From Opitutaceae bacterium TAV5 (lineage in GTDB: Bacteria; Verrucomicrobiota; Verrucomicrobiia; Opitutales; Opitutaceae), in NCBI GenBank assembly GCA_000242935.3, contig CP007053.1, positions 5,007,001 to 5,071,000 on the forward strand: a DNA stretch of 64,000 nt, read 5' to 3'. Shown piece by piece: positions 18,269 through 27,409 of the stretch (positions are counted from its first letter, which is position 1; every line of letters begins with the position of its first letter). The notes beneath the pieces were generated by a model. That model saw only the letters and a list, made by a program, of their open reading frames with translations. It had not been told where the DNA came from and searched no databases. The position numbers were made by a program, and so were the translations under genes.

Positions 18269-19010
18269 TGTAGATAGTAATTTCCCTCTTTTGTTGCAAA
18301 TCAATTATTAAGGGGCAACGTACCCTAAGTGTGTTTTTATCTTCAAAAGCATATGGTCTTTTGCTTCCTATAATCGCCTCAAGGGAAACTTCTATCTCTG
18401 AGAGAGAATGGTCCCATTTGGAAATAGGAAACTCAATGTTTGCCGTCTGCCCGACATGCCATTCGCCTTCCACGGAGATCACATTGTTTCCGCGAATTGA
18501 GAACTTATTGTTTCCCTCAATCTTTGCTGTAATTGACGTTATGACTTGATTGTCTTGATCCATCACGATGCCATCGGGCTTGTAAAATCCGACTCGAACA
18601 TTTATGGAAACCTTTTGATCAAAGGTTTTCTGTAGTTTGCTTGTGATATGCAAGGCACTTGGTATGATCAGAAAGTCAAGAGTGCAATCAACTATTTCAA
18701 TAAGAAGTTGACTAGCTTTTATCCACCAGATTCCTGATCTGTTTCCACCCCATTCACGCCTCCATGGATCTTGTAATGCAAACATTTTAGTTTTGTTATC
18801 ATAACCGACTATCAGAACGGCCTGTCCTTCTAGATCATTTTTCCGCATCACTTCATCTGATGATGGATAAGCCGCAGCGCTGTGTAATCGGATCATTACT
18901 GGCTTGCCGTCGGCAAGAGAACGAATAATCGTTTCGGATGCCCGTTTGAAATAGGGGTCATAGCATGCAACTGATGCAAGTCCTTTCGATGATATTATTA
19001 TTGTATTCAT
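18243..19010 (-). CDS. Half papain-like fold with Ig-like C-terminus, catalytic residues missing
   Basis: A 255-residue protein. Residues about 25-110 match the second half of papain-like (C1/C39-type) peptidases: ASETIIRSLADGKPVMIRL, EGQAVLIVGYDNKTK and LQDPWRREWGGNRSGIWWI. The catalytic His of the GHAVLIVGY motif is Gln here, and the Cys-bearing first half is absent, with no matching sequence upstream. Residues about 120-240 are beta-rich and Ig-like. A non-catalytic binding protein or a decayed enzyme are the two readings. It is the first gene of the AT-rich cassette, behind a 16-base palindrome. Confidence 0.6.
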   Translation of the reverse strand: MNTIIISSKGLASVACYDPYFKRASETIIRSLADGKPVMIRLHSAAAYPSSDEVMRKNDLEGQAVLIVGYDNKTKMFALQDPWRREWGGNRSGIWWIKASQLLIEIVDCTLDFLIIPSALHITSKLQKTFDQKVSINVRVGFYKPDGIVMDQDNQVITSITAKIEGNNKFSIRGNNVISVEGEWHVGQTANIEFPISKWDHSLSEIEVSLEAIIGSKRPYAFEDKNTLRVRCPLIIDLQQKREITIYNENYSEAT

Positions 19011-19050
19011 GTTTTTAGTTTATGCTTATTATATGTTTCGTGTTGGTTGA

Positions 19051-19066
19051 TTGCATATATATGCAA
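19051..19066. promoter_or_regulatory. Perfect 16-base palindrome TTGCATATATATGCAA
   Basis: It lies 41 bases upstream of the first gene of the AT-rich cassette and 23 bases beyond the stop of the 2-hydroxyacyl-CoA dehydratase-like gene. A regulator-binding site overlapping the cassette promoter is the natural reading; the sequence alone cannot exclude chance in AT-rich DNA. Confidence 0.5.
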
Positions 19067-19088
19067 TGATAGAATCATTCCGATCTAT

Positions 19089-20402
19089 TCAGAACGATTC
19101 GGAGAGCTGTTCGAGGAAGGCCTTGATTTTCATTGTCTGCTCCTCGGTGACGGGTTCGTTGTGGACGGTGCATTCGAGGCCGACGATGGGGAAGCCCTGC
19201 TTGCGGAAATAATTGCGCTCGAGCTGCTGCACCAGGCTGGCGTAGGGGCAGGCGGTGATGGCGGAGGAAATGAGTCCCCTCGCGCCGGTCTTCGCGATCA
19301 GTTCCTCGATGCGGCGGCGGCGCAGCAGGGCAGAGGCGCCGGTGGCCTCGCCGAGTTCGCCGCGGAGCTGCGCCTCGAACAGATAGTGCGCGAGCGATTC
19401 GAGTGGCGGCACGTCCTCGCGATAAAGCGAGGTGCCGAGAATGACCAGCCCGACAAGGACGGCGTTGGCGTTCTCGAGCAGCTCGAAAAAGCTCAGGCCG
19501 CCGGGAGGCCCGCCGGCGAGCACGAGCGGCAGGCAGGGGCGTGTGTCGGGCGTCTTCGCCGCTTCCTCCAGATCGAGGAGGATCTGGTCGAGGATGGCAT
19601 TGAATTTTTCCCGGTTCCCGAAGTAGCTGCTCGTCCCCATGATGAGCCACATCATCGGCAGGCTGCCGATATCGAAAGGGCGCTTCAGGCGCAGGTCCAT
19701 GATGCGGGCCACTTTTTTGATGGCTTCGTTCTTGAGGCGGATTTCCTCGGCGAGACGGTCCTCATCCACAGGTTTGCCCTGGAGCCAGACGGTGGCCTTG
19801 CGGAGCTCGTTGGCGAAAAATTTGACGAGTTCGTCGCGGCGCTCCCCGAGCTTGAAAGCGGTCGCCCCCTCCACGGTATGGATTTCATAGCCATCCCTGC
19901 GCGCGTGCTCCTCGACCATGCTGGCCGGCTCGCAGGTGGAACCGAAGGCAAGGATGCGCCGGATCCGGTCGTTTTTCCTGAGATGCCAGCGGCCGGCCAT
20001 CGACTTGATCATGGAACAGAACTCGGAGGGAATCTGGAAATGATTCTCGGCGACCCGCTCGGCGTGTTTGCTGTCGCGCCGCCATAGTTCCATGATGGAT
20101 ACGCCGATGGTGTCGGTGGCGCGGAAGAGCGGCGAATCCCAGAACATGCCGCCCCAGACGGCGCGCCGGCCCTGGTCGACGAGTGTTTCGATGTGTTCGA
20201 GGCTCCACGTGTTCGCAAGCACGCCGAGCTCCTTGACGGCCTGCGAGCTGGAATCCTTGGCCCTGGCATCGTAGAGGCCGGGCTGGATGCGGCTGCCGTG
20301 GCGGACGGTGCCGGGGAGGTAGTCGGGCGCGTCCACGCGGATGCGGTTTCCGGTGAGGACGGACGCGGTGTCGGGGCTTTCGAACGTGGTGGTGTTGCTC
20401 AT
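19089..20402 (-). CDS. 2-hydroxyacyl-CoA dehydratase/benzoyl-CoA reductase family protein, paralogue 1
   Basis: A 437-residue protein of the HgdB/BcrC superfamily, whose members carry an oxygen-sensitive Fe-S cluster and receive an ATP-energised electron from a HgdC-type activator. Candidate cluster cysteines are Cys129 (SEFCSM), Cys157 (GSTCEP) and the Cys of SSAITACPYAS near residue 395; the usual N-terminal Cys motif is absent (WGGMFWDSPLFRA instead). It is strikingly similar along its length to the next gene (20,491-21,807), so the two are a tandem duplication, perhaps giving a heterodimer. Last gene of the operon led by the importer genes. Confidence 0.82.
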   Translation of the reverse strand: MSNTTTFESPDTASVLTGNRIRVDAPDYLPGTVRHGSRIQPGLYDARAKDSSSQAVKELGVLANTWSLEHIETLVDQGRRAVWGGMFWDSPLFRATDTIGVSIMELWRRDSKHAERVAENHFQIPSEFCSMIKSMAGRWHLRKNDRIRRILAFGSTCEPASMVEEHARRDGYEIHTVEGATAFKLGERRDELVKFFANELRKATVWLQGKPVDEDRLAEEIRLKNEAIKKVARIMDLRLKRPFDIGSLPMMWLIMGTSSYFGNREKFNAILDQILLDLEEAAKTPDTRPCLPLVLAGGPPGGLSFFELLENANAVLVGLVILGTSLYREDVPPLESLAHYLFEAQLRGELGEATGASALLRRRRIEELIAKTGARGLISSAITACPYASLVQQLERNYFRKQGFPIVGLECTVHNEPVTEEQTMKIKAFLEQLSESF

Positions 20403-20490
20403 GGTCGGCGGGCGGTCGGATGGTTGAGTGATCGAGGAGGGGGATCGGTCCGGTCGGGCTGACCCGGACCGATCCCTTGCGGGAGCCTGT

Positions 20491-21807
20491 TCAGCAGGCT
20501 TCGGCGAGTTGTTCGAGGAAGGCGCGCACCTTCATCGTCTGCTCCTCGGTGGCGGGTTCGGTGTGCACGGTGTGTTCGAGGCCGACGATGGGGAAGCCCT
20601 GCTTGCGGAAATAATTCCGCTCGAGCTGCTGCACCACGCTGGCGTAGGGGCAGGCGGTGATGGCGGAGGAGATGAGGCCTCTCGCGCCGGTGTGTTTGAC
20701 GATTTCCTCGACCCGGCGGCGGCGCAGCGTGGCCGACGCGCCGGCGCCTTCGCCGAGTTCGCCGCGCAGTTGCGCGTCGAACAGGTAATGCGCGAGCGAC
20801 TCCAGAGGCGGCACGTCCTCGCGGTAGGTCGAGGTGCCCTGGATGACGAGACCGACGATGACGGCGTTGGATTTTTCGAGCAGTTCGAAAAAGCTCACGC
20901 CGCCAGGCGCGCCGCCGGCGAGCACGAGCGGCAGATAGGGGCGCGTCTCGGGCGTCTTCGCCGCCTCCTCCAGCTCGATGATGAGCCGGTCGAGGATTTC
21001 GTTGAATTTCACCGGATTGCCGAACAGGTGGTTCGCGCCCATGTTGATCCGCAGCGTGGGGATGCTGCCGAGGTCGTAGGGGCGCTTGAGGCGCAGGTCC
21101 ATGATCCGTCTGACCTTCCGGAGCACCTGGTTCTTGAGCCGGATCTCCCCGGCGAGACGGTCTTCGTCCACAGGTTTGCCCTGGAGCCAGACGGCGGTTT
21201 TGCGCAGTTCGTTGACGAAGAACCTGACCATCTCCTCGCGGCGTTCGCCGACCTTGAAGGCGGTGGCGGCTTCGTAGCAGTGCAGTTCGTAGCCGTCGTG
21301 ACGGCTGTGCTCGAGCACCATGTTGATCGGTTCGCAGGTGGAGCCGAAATACAGGATGCGCCTGATCTTGTCGTATTTCTTGAGGTGGAGACGGCCGATC
21401 ATCGCCTTGATCATGGAGCAGAATTCGGCGGGCACCTGGAAATGATTTTCGGCGACATGCTCGGCGTGTTTGCTGTCGTGCCGCCATAGTTCCATGAAGG
21501 GCACGCCAATGGTGTCGGTCGCGCGGAGCAGCGGCGAATCCCAGGAACCGCCGCCCCAGACGGCGCGGCGACCCTGGTCCACGAGTTCCTCGAAGTGTTT
21601 GAGGTTCCATTTCTTCGTGAGTTCGTCGAGATCGCGGATGGCCTGCGACCGGTGATCCGCCAGGCTGATGTCGTCGAGGTGCGGCTGCACGCGGCTGCCG
21701 TGGCGCTTGACGGCGGGCGCGGCGTCAGGATCAACGGCGGATTGTAGCGGGAATTCAGCGACAGGATATCCGGCGGATCCGGGTTCAAGCGTCAACGGTT
21801 TGCTCAT
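20491..21807 (-). CDS. 2-hydroxyacyl-CoA dehydratase/benzoyl-CoA reductase family protein, paralogue 2
   Basis: A 438-residue paralogue of the gene at 19,089-20,402; blocks such as WLQGKPVDEDRLA and GARGLISSAITACPYAS are identical. Candidate cluster ligands are Cys130, Cys158 and the ACPY cysteine. The start MSKPLTLEPGSAGYP at 21,807 overlaps the end of the third family member by 23 bases; the frame upstream of it is serine/proline shadow. Its own stop is 88 bases from the next start. It probably forms a complex with one of its neighbours; the substrate is unknown. Confidence 0.82.
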   Translation of the reverse strand: MSKPLTLEPGSAGYPVAEFPLQSAVDPDAAPAVKRHGSRVQPHLDDISLADHRSQAIRDLDELTKKWNLKHFEELVDQGRRAVWGGGSWDSPLLRATDTIGVPFMELWRHDSKHAEHVAENHFQVPAEFCSMIKAMIGRLHLKKYDKIRRILYFGSTCEPINMVLEHSRHDGYELHCYEAATAFKVGERREEMVRFFVNELRKTAVWLQGKPVDEDRLAGEIRLKNQVLRKVRRIMDLRLKRPYDLGSIPTLRINMGANHLFGNPVKFNEILDRLIIELEEAAKTPETRPYLPLVLAGGAPGGVSFFELLEKSNAVIVGLVIQGTSTYREDVPPLESLAHYLFDAQLRGELGEGAGASATLRRRRVEEIVKHTGARGLISSAITACPYASVVQQLERNYFRKQGFPIVGLEHTVHTEPATEEQTMKVRAFLEQLAEAC

Positions 21808-23002
21808 GGGTGGCGGTGGTGAGTTGTTTTTCGCGGATGACATCGACGAAGGCTTCGATGCGGGTGAGGAGCTGGCCGCGGTCGCTTTCGGAATAATCGC
21901 TGGAGAGCGCGAGCACGGGGAGGCCGAGTTCATGGAAGCGGGCGATAAAGTCCTTCTGGCTCACGCCGTAGCAGGCGCAGAACTTGAGGAAGACGTAGAG
22001 GACGCCGTCCACGTTGTACTCCTGGGCAAGTTTGGCGGAAAACTCGATGGCGTCGGAAAGCGGGCGCTGGCGGGCGCAGGGCGACTGGTCGAGGTAACCG
22101 TCGGCGAGCGCCTGGTAAGGGTCGCCGGTCTCGGGCACGGTGTGGTAGAAGGGCCGCGCGCCGGCGCAGTGGTCCTCGATGACGACGCGGGCGCCGAGCT
22201 CGTTTTCCACGATGTCGAGGATGCGGCGGTCGCCATCGGCCATGATGCTGCCCGCAACCATGAGGCGGATCTGGCGCTGGCCGGACGGCGGCTGGGCGGG
22301 GGTGAGCGCCTCGTAGTAGCGGTAGAGCTGCTCCAGAACGGGGAGGAGCTTGCGTGGCTCGACGTAGTAGTAGCCGCGCACGATGTCGAGAAAGGCGCGG
22401 CCGGTGAGCGCGGGATTGGCGCGTTTGCGCAGCTCGGAGAACTTGCGCAGGAGCCGGCGTAGTTGGTTGTAAACGACAATCCCGGCGCGCACGTCCTCGT
22501 CGGCGATCGGCTTGCCGGTGAGCTCGGCAAGATCGTCGCGAAACTCGATGATCTCGGAACGGAAGAACCGTCGCGAGTCTTCGGAGTTGCGCAGTTTGGG
22601 GAGATTGAGCAGGCGCGTGGGTGTGAAAAGCTCGATCACTTCCGACGCGCGTTTCATGGTGGCGCAGGTGTGGAAGTTGTAAACCTTGTCGAACGCCTTG
22701 TAGAACGGGTCGCCCTGTTCGAAGCCGCCGATGCAGCTTTTGGTGAAATCGCAAAACACGCTTTGCGTGAACAGTTCGCCGGCGGCGGCCTGTTCGGAAT
22801 TGCCACCCTTGAAGAGGCGGGCGTGGCGGACGCCGGCGGCGCTGAGCAACTCGAGCGGTGTGTAGTTGCACAGGTAGCCGGCTTTTTTGACGCCGACGGC
22901 GTCGATGAGGGACTGTTGCTCGGTCTGGACGAAGGCGCTGAATTGTGCCGGGTCGGTGATGCGCGGAGCGGTGGCGGGGCCGGTGGTGGATGTGATGCTC
23001 AT
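21785..23002 (-). CDS. 2-hydroxyacyl-CoA dehydratase subunit-like protein
   Basis: A 405-residue, more canonical HgdB-family protein. The motif AGYLCNYTPLELLSAAGV (Cys45) is the standard N-terminal signature; FCDFTKSC (Cys84, Cys90) and HTCATMKRA (Cys113) supply further ligands, and the C-terminal half contains the second Rossmann-like domain. Dehydratases in this family use one [4Fe-4S] per subunit, while double-cubane relatives bind more iron; the abundance of cysteines here leaves both possible. It is the first of three family members after the activator gene, same strand. Confidence 0.85.
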   Translation of the reverse strand: MSITSTTGPATAPRITDPAQFSAFVQTEQQSLIDAVGVKKAGYLCNYTPLELLSAAGVRHARLFKGGNSEQAAAGELFTQSVFCDFTKSCIGGFEQGDPFYKAFDKVYNFHTCATMKRASEVIELFTPTRLLNLPKLRNSEDSRRFFRSEIIEFRDDLAELTGKPIADEDVRAGIVVYNQLRRLLRKFSELRKRANPALTGRAFLDIVRGYYYVEPRKLLPVLEQLYRYYEALTPAQPPSGQRQIRLMVAGSIMADGDRRILDIVENELGARVVIEDHCAGARPFYHTVPETGDPYQALADGYLDQSPCARQRPLSDAIEFSAKLAQEYNVDGVLYVFLKFCACYGVSQKDFIARFHELGLPVLALSSDYSESDRGQLLTRIEAFVDVIREKQLTTATHEQTVDA

Positions 23003-23026
23003 GGTGAAGGAGGTTCTGGTTGGTGT

Positions 23027-24000
23027 TCAGCAGGCGAGGCTGCGGTCGAATTCGACTTCGACGGCGTCGTTGACGGCGGCGGGGCTGTCGGCTTTCGACC
23101 ACACGAAGGGGCGAGCCTGGTATTTGGCGGCGACTTCCGGCGAGGCCGCCGCGTGCTTGCCCGCATAGACGGCAGCTCCCAGCGAGCCGGCAAAGATGAG
23201 GTCGAGCTTCGGCACCTGGAACTTCGACTTGAGCAGGGTTTCCAGGACCTGCCACATGCCGGGGTTGTTGGAGACGCCGCCGGTGAAGGCGAGGCCGGGT
23301 TCGATGCCGACGCGGCCGAGCAGATTGTGCACGCGGCGGGCGGCGGAGAGGTGCACGCCGGCGGCGATGTTGGCGCGGGCTTCGAGGTCGTTGTTGCGCT
23401 CGCCGCGGGCGCGCAGCGAGATCATCTCGGACTCGGCGAAGACCACGCACTGGCTGCTGACGGGCGCGGGGTCCTTCGACTCGAGGGCGACGGGGCCAAG
23501 CTCATCGAGCTCGATGCCGAGCAGGGCGGCGGCCTTTTCCAGAAAACGGCCGGTGCCGGCGGCGCATTTGTCGTTCATGACAAACTCGACGACCTTGCCG
23601 GTGGCGGGGTCGATCTTGATGGCCTTGGAATCCTGACCGCCGATGTCGATGATGGTGCGCGTCTCCGGGAGCGCGGCGTGCGCGCCCATGGCGTGGCAAC
23701 TGATCTCGGTGACGACCTTGTAGGGGATGTCGTCATACTTGAGCGAGATGCGCCCATAGCCGGTGCCCACGATGAAGGCGATGTCGGAGCGTTGCAGCCC
23801 GGATTCGGCGAGGAGGCGGCCGAGCAGGTCGTCGGCGGTCTCCTGCATGTAGAGGCCGGTCGGGATGAGGGCGGTGTAAACCTCGTCCTCGACGAGGAGG
23901 ACGCCCTTGGAGCCGCGCGAGCCGATGTCGAGCCCGATGACCGGCCACTCGGGGCCGTAGGTCCAGTCGCCGGAAGCGATGATATCCTTCGCTTTGTGTT

Positions 24001-24004
<4 letters not shown>
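23027..24004 (-). CDS. ATP-dependent [4Fe-4S] activator, BadF/BadG/HgdC family
   Basis: A 325-residue ASKHA-fold ATPase that drives a single electron to very low potential for a 2-hydroxyacyl-CoA dehydratase/reductase partner. The phosphate loops are GLDIGSRGSKG (residues 24-34) and DIGGQDSKAI (120-129). Cluster ligands are Cys147 (NDKCAAGTGRF) and Cys186 (SSQCVVFAESE); each subunit of the homodimer gives two. The length is somewhat above the HgdC minimum, with a short C-terminal tail. Its start overlaps the stop of the LolD-like ATPase (ATGA, 24,001-24,004), which couples a redox activator to an ABC transporter gene. Confidence 0.92.
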
Positions 24005-24789
<785 letters not shown>

Positions 24790-24793
24790 GGTG

Positions 24794-25999
24794 TCAGTCG
24801 ATGTCTCCTTGCGCCATGGCGTGCGCGGGTTCGAGTTGGGCCACGCGGAGCGCGGGCGCGATGGCGGCGGCCGCGCCGACGAGGGCATAGAGCAGGAGGG
24901 CGCCGAGCGCGCCGAAGACGAACAGCGGCGTCTCCACGGGCACGAAGGGGAACACGTTGTCGGCGGTGAGACGGCTGAAGGCGAAGCGGTACAGCCAGAG
25001 GCCGGCGGGGATGCCGGGCAGGACGCCGGCCACGGCGAGGAGCATGGCCTCGCCGACGACGAGTTGCACGATGCGTGCGCGGGCGGCGCCGAGAGCGCGG
25101 TAGAGCGCCCATTCGCCCTTGCGATCCCAGGCGGCGGCGGCGAAGTGACCAAACAGATACGCGATGCCGCCGAGCGCGGTGAGGCCGCCGGCGCCGGCCA
25201 GCACGAGAACGAATGCATCCATCAGGCGCTTGGTGCGCAGAAAGGTTTCTCCGGCGCGGATGACGTTGAACGGGCCGATGTCCTCGATGGCGCGGGCGAC
25301 GGTTTCCACGGCGGCGGGGTCGGCGACCTCGACGAGCAGCGCGGAGACGAGCCGGGCGGGCGGACCGGCTTCGAGCCAGACGGGACGGAGCGCCTCGGAC
25401 TGCGTGGCGAGGGCGCGGGCCGCGTCGATGGGCATGAGAATGGAGTGGTCGAGGCTGGCCCCGGTGGAATCGAGCCGCCAGCCGATGCGGAAGATTTTCC
25501 CCAGAATCTCGATGAGCGAACCGGGACGGCCGACACCGGCGAGCAGTTGGGAACCAATGACAACTTCGTCGGCTTCGAGCGTGGAGCGTCCGGCGGAGGA
25601 GAGCCGGGCGAGACGGCGGAGGGTGCCGTCCTCGACGCCGACGAGACGTATTTCGTTTACACCCGAGCAGCATTCGAGCCGGAGCGTTTGCGTGAAAAAC
25701 TGCGACTCCACGCGTCCGACCCCGGGCACGCGGCGGACGTCGGCGACGAGGGCGCGGTCCATGTAGACGTTGAGAGGCGAGCCGGCGAAGAGCGCCTTGT
25801 CGGGATCGACGGTGGCGTTGGCGGGCACGATGAGCAGATCGGCCCCGAGCTGGCGGCGGCCGCGTTCGATGCCTTGTTCGAGTCCACGATAGAGCAGGAA
25901 CACTCCGAGCAGCAGCGCAACGCCCAGGGCCACGCCCAGAACGGCGGCGAGCGATTGCCAGCGGCGGCGGAGGATGCTGTGGAGGATCAGGCGGAGCAT
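24794..25999 (-). CDS. FtsX-like (MacB-type) ABC permease with periplasmic CC motif
   Basis: A 401-residue inner-membrane protein with four segments in the MacB/FtsX layout: one N-terminal (about residues 17-37), a large periplasmic domain, then three near the C-terminus (from AFVLVLAGAGGLTALGG). The periplasmic domain contains LRLECCSGVNEIRLVGVE with vicinal cysteines 110-111, unusual for this fold and a possible metal, thiol or disulfide site. It pairs with the LolD-like ATPase. Its place between an importer and a low-potential redox system is unusual. Confidence 0.85.
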   Translation of the reverse strand: MLRLILHSILRRRWQSLAAVLGVALGVALLLGVFLLYRGLEQGIERGRRQLGADLLIVPANATVDPDKALFAGSPLNVYMDRALVADVRRVPGVGRVESQFFTQTLRLECCSGVNEIRLVGVEDGTLRRLARLSSAGRSTLEADEVVIGSQLLAGVGRPGSLIEILGKIFRIGWRLDSTGASLDHSILMPIDAARALATQSEALRPVWLEAGPPARLVSALLVEVADPAAVETVARAIEDIGPFNVIRAGETFLRTKRLMDAFVLVLAGAGGLTALGGIAYLFGHFAAAAWDRKGEWALYRALGAARARIVQLVVGEAMLLAVAGVLPGIPAGLWLYRFAFSRLTADNVFPFVPVETPLFVFGALGALLLYALVGAAAAIAPALRVAQLEPAHAMAQGDID

Positions 26000-26079
26000 G
26001 CGATTTTAATCAAGAATCAAGAATTAAAAATTAGGAAATGGATAGACTGAGTAGTCGTTTTTTGGATTCAAACGGCGCG

Positions 26080-26874
26080 TCAGATTTCGTAGCTGAACTG
26101 GGTTTTCGTCTGCAGCTCGAACTCGGCGAGGAGTTCTTTCTTGAGGTTCTGGAAGACCGGGTTTTCCCGGTCGCGCGGGCGCGCGAGATGGACGGGGACG
26201 ATTTTCTTGATGCGACCGGGCCGGGCCGACATGAGCACCACGGTGTCGCTCAGGTACAGGGCCTCCTCCACGTCGTGCGTGACCATGACCATGGTGATTT
26301 TTTCCTCGATCCAGATTTTCTCCAGTTCACGCTGCATGTAGATGCGGGTGAGGGCGTCGAGCGCGCCGAGCGGTTCGTCGAGGAGGAGAATGCGGGGCTT
26401 GTTGACAAGGGCGCGCGCGATGGCGGCGCGCTGCGCCATGCCGCCGGAAAGCTGCGCCGGCCAGGCGCGCTCGAAACCGTGCAGGCCGACGAGGCGCAGG
26501 TATTTCCGGATACGCTCCTGTTGCTCGGCTTTCGGCAGGTCTAGCAGGCCGAAGCCGATGTTTTCCTCGACCGTAAGCCAGGGGAGCAGGCGGTGGTCCT
26601 GGAAGACCACGCCCTTGTCCGGCCCGGGGCCGCCGATGCGCAGGCCGTCGAGCGTGACATTCCCGCCGAACTCGGTCTCGAGTCCGGCCAGGATGCGCAG
26701 GAACGTGGTCTTGCCGCAGCCGCTGGTGCCGACGATGGAGACGAACTCCCCGGGCCGGATGCTGAGGTTGACGTTGTCGAGCGCCGTGACCCGCGCCGTG
26801 CCGTGGCGGGCGGCGAAGATCTTGGTGAGGTCGCGGGCCTCGACGTCGACAGTGCGGTTTGCAGTCATGACCAT
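26080..26874 (-). CDS. Nitrate/sulfonate/taurine-type ABC importer ATPase
   Basis: A 264-residue ATPase of the SsuB/TauB/NrtD group. Walker A is GTSGCGKTT, the Q-loop GVVFQDHRLLPWLTV, signature LSGGMAQRAAIARAL, Walker B ILLLDEPLGALD and H-loop VTHDVEEAL, all standard for this group. It serves the permease at 27,410-28,333 and the binding protein at 28,330-29,619. The start may be Met1 (26,874) or Met3 (26,868); no clear ribosome-binding site decides. The flavoprotein gene lies between it and the permease. Confidence 0.9.
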   Translation of the reverse strand: MVMTANRTVDVEARDLTKIFAARHGTARVTALDNVNLSIRPGEFVSIVGTSGCGKTTFLRILAGLETEFGGNVTLDGLRIGGPGPDKGVVFQDHRLLPWLTVEENIGFGLLDLPKAEQQERIRKYLRLVGLHGFERAWPAQLSGGMAQRAAIARALVNKPRILLLDEPLGALDALTRIYMQRELEKIWIEEKITMVMVTHDVEEALYLSDTVVLMSARPGRIKKIVPVHLARPRDRENPVFQNLKKELLAEFELQTKTQFSYEI

Positions 26875-26891
26875 TTGAATACGTGTCGGGC

Positions 26892-27362
26892 TCAGAGCGC
26901 GATCTCCTGGAGGGCAGCCGGGCCGCGTCCCCTCGAATAGTCGGAAAAGCGGACCTCGGCGGCCTGGACGCGGAAGAGGGCGGTGCCGTCGAGCTCGCCC
27001 TTGTCCGCGCGGGCCTTGAAGTGCGGGCTGCGGGCGGAGAGGACGGTGACGGCCTGCGGATACTCGGGGGATTGCGGGACGACCTCGACGGCGTCGCCGA
27101 TCAGGGAGACGCCTTTGTAGGAAGCGATGTCCAGTTCCTCATGCTGGAAGTAAAAGTTGACGCGGGCGTTTTTCCGGATGCTGCGGACCTTGGCGGAATC
27201 GCGCGGCGTGGAAAAATAGACGTCGACCTGCCCGGGGGCGACCGGCGCGAAGCTGCCGATCGGACGGATCGTCGGGGCGTTGTCCTCGCGCACGATGGCG
27301 AGAAAGGCCCAGCGGGTCAGGGCGATGTAATCGTGAACGTTCTGTTTTTGTTCGATGCTCAT
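26892..27362 (-). CDS. Pyridoxamine 5'-phosphate oxidase-like flavin-binding protein
   Basis: A 156-residue split-barrel protein of the PPOX family. Segments WAFLAIVREDNAPTIRPIGSF, VDVYFSTPRDSAKVRSIRKN and ARVNFYFQHEE form the usual FMN-binding barrel of small pyridoxamine-phosphate-oxidase-like proteins, many of which are flavin or F420/heme binders of unknown substrate. Being embedded between two importer genes suggests that it processes the imported compound or supplies electrons. The start MSIEQKQNVHDYIAL is preferred because the upstream frame is shadow. Confidence 0.82.
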   Translation of the reverse strand: MSIEQKQNVHDYIALTRWAFLAIVREDNAPTIRPIGSFAPVAPGQVDVYFSTPRDSAKVRSIRKNARVNFYFQHEELDIASYKGVSLIGDAVEVVPQSPEYPQAVTVLSARSPHFKARADKGELDGTALFRVQAAEVRFSDYSRGRGPAALQEIAL

Positions 27363-27409
27363 GGTCGGGAAGAGAGTGGTGGGTGTGTGTGGCGCGTCGG
27401 GGGGGGGAG

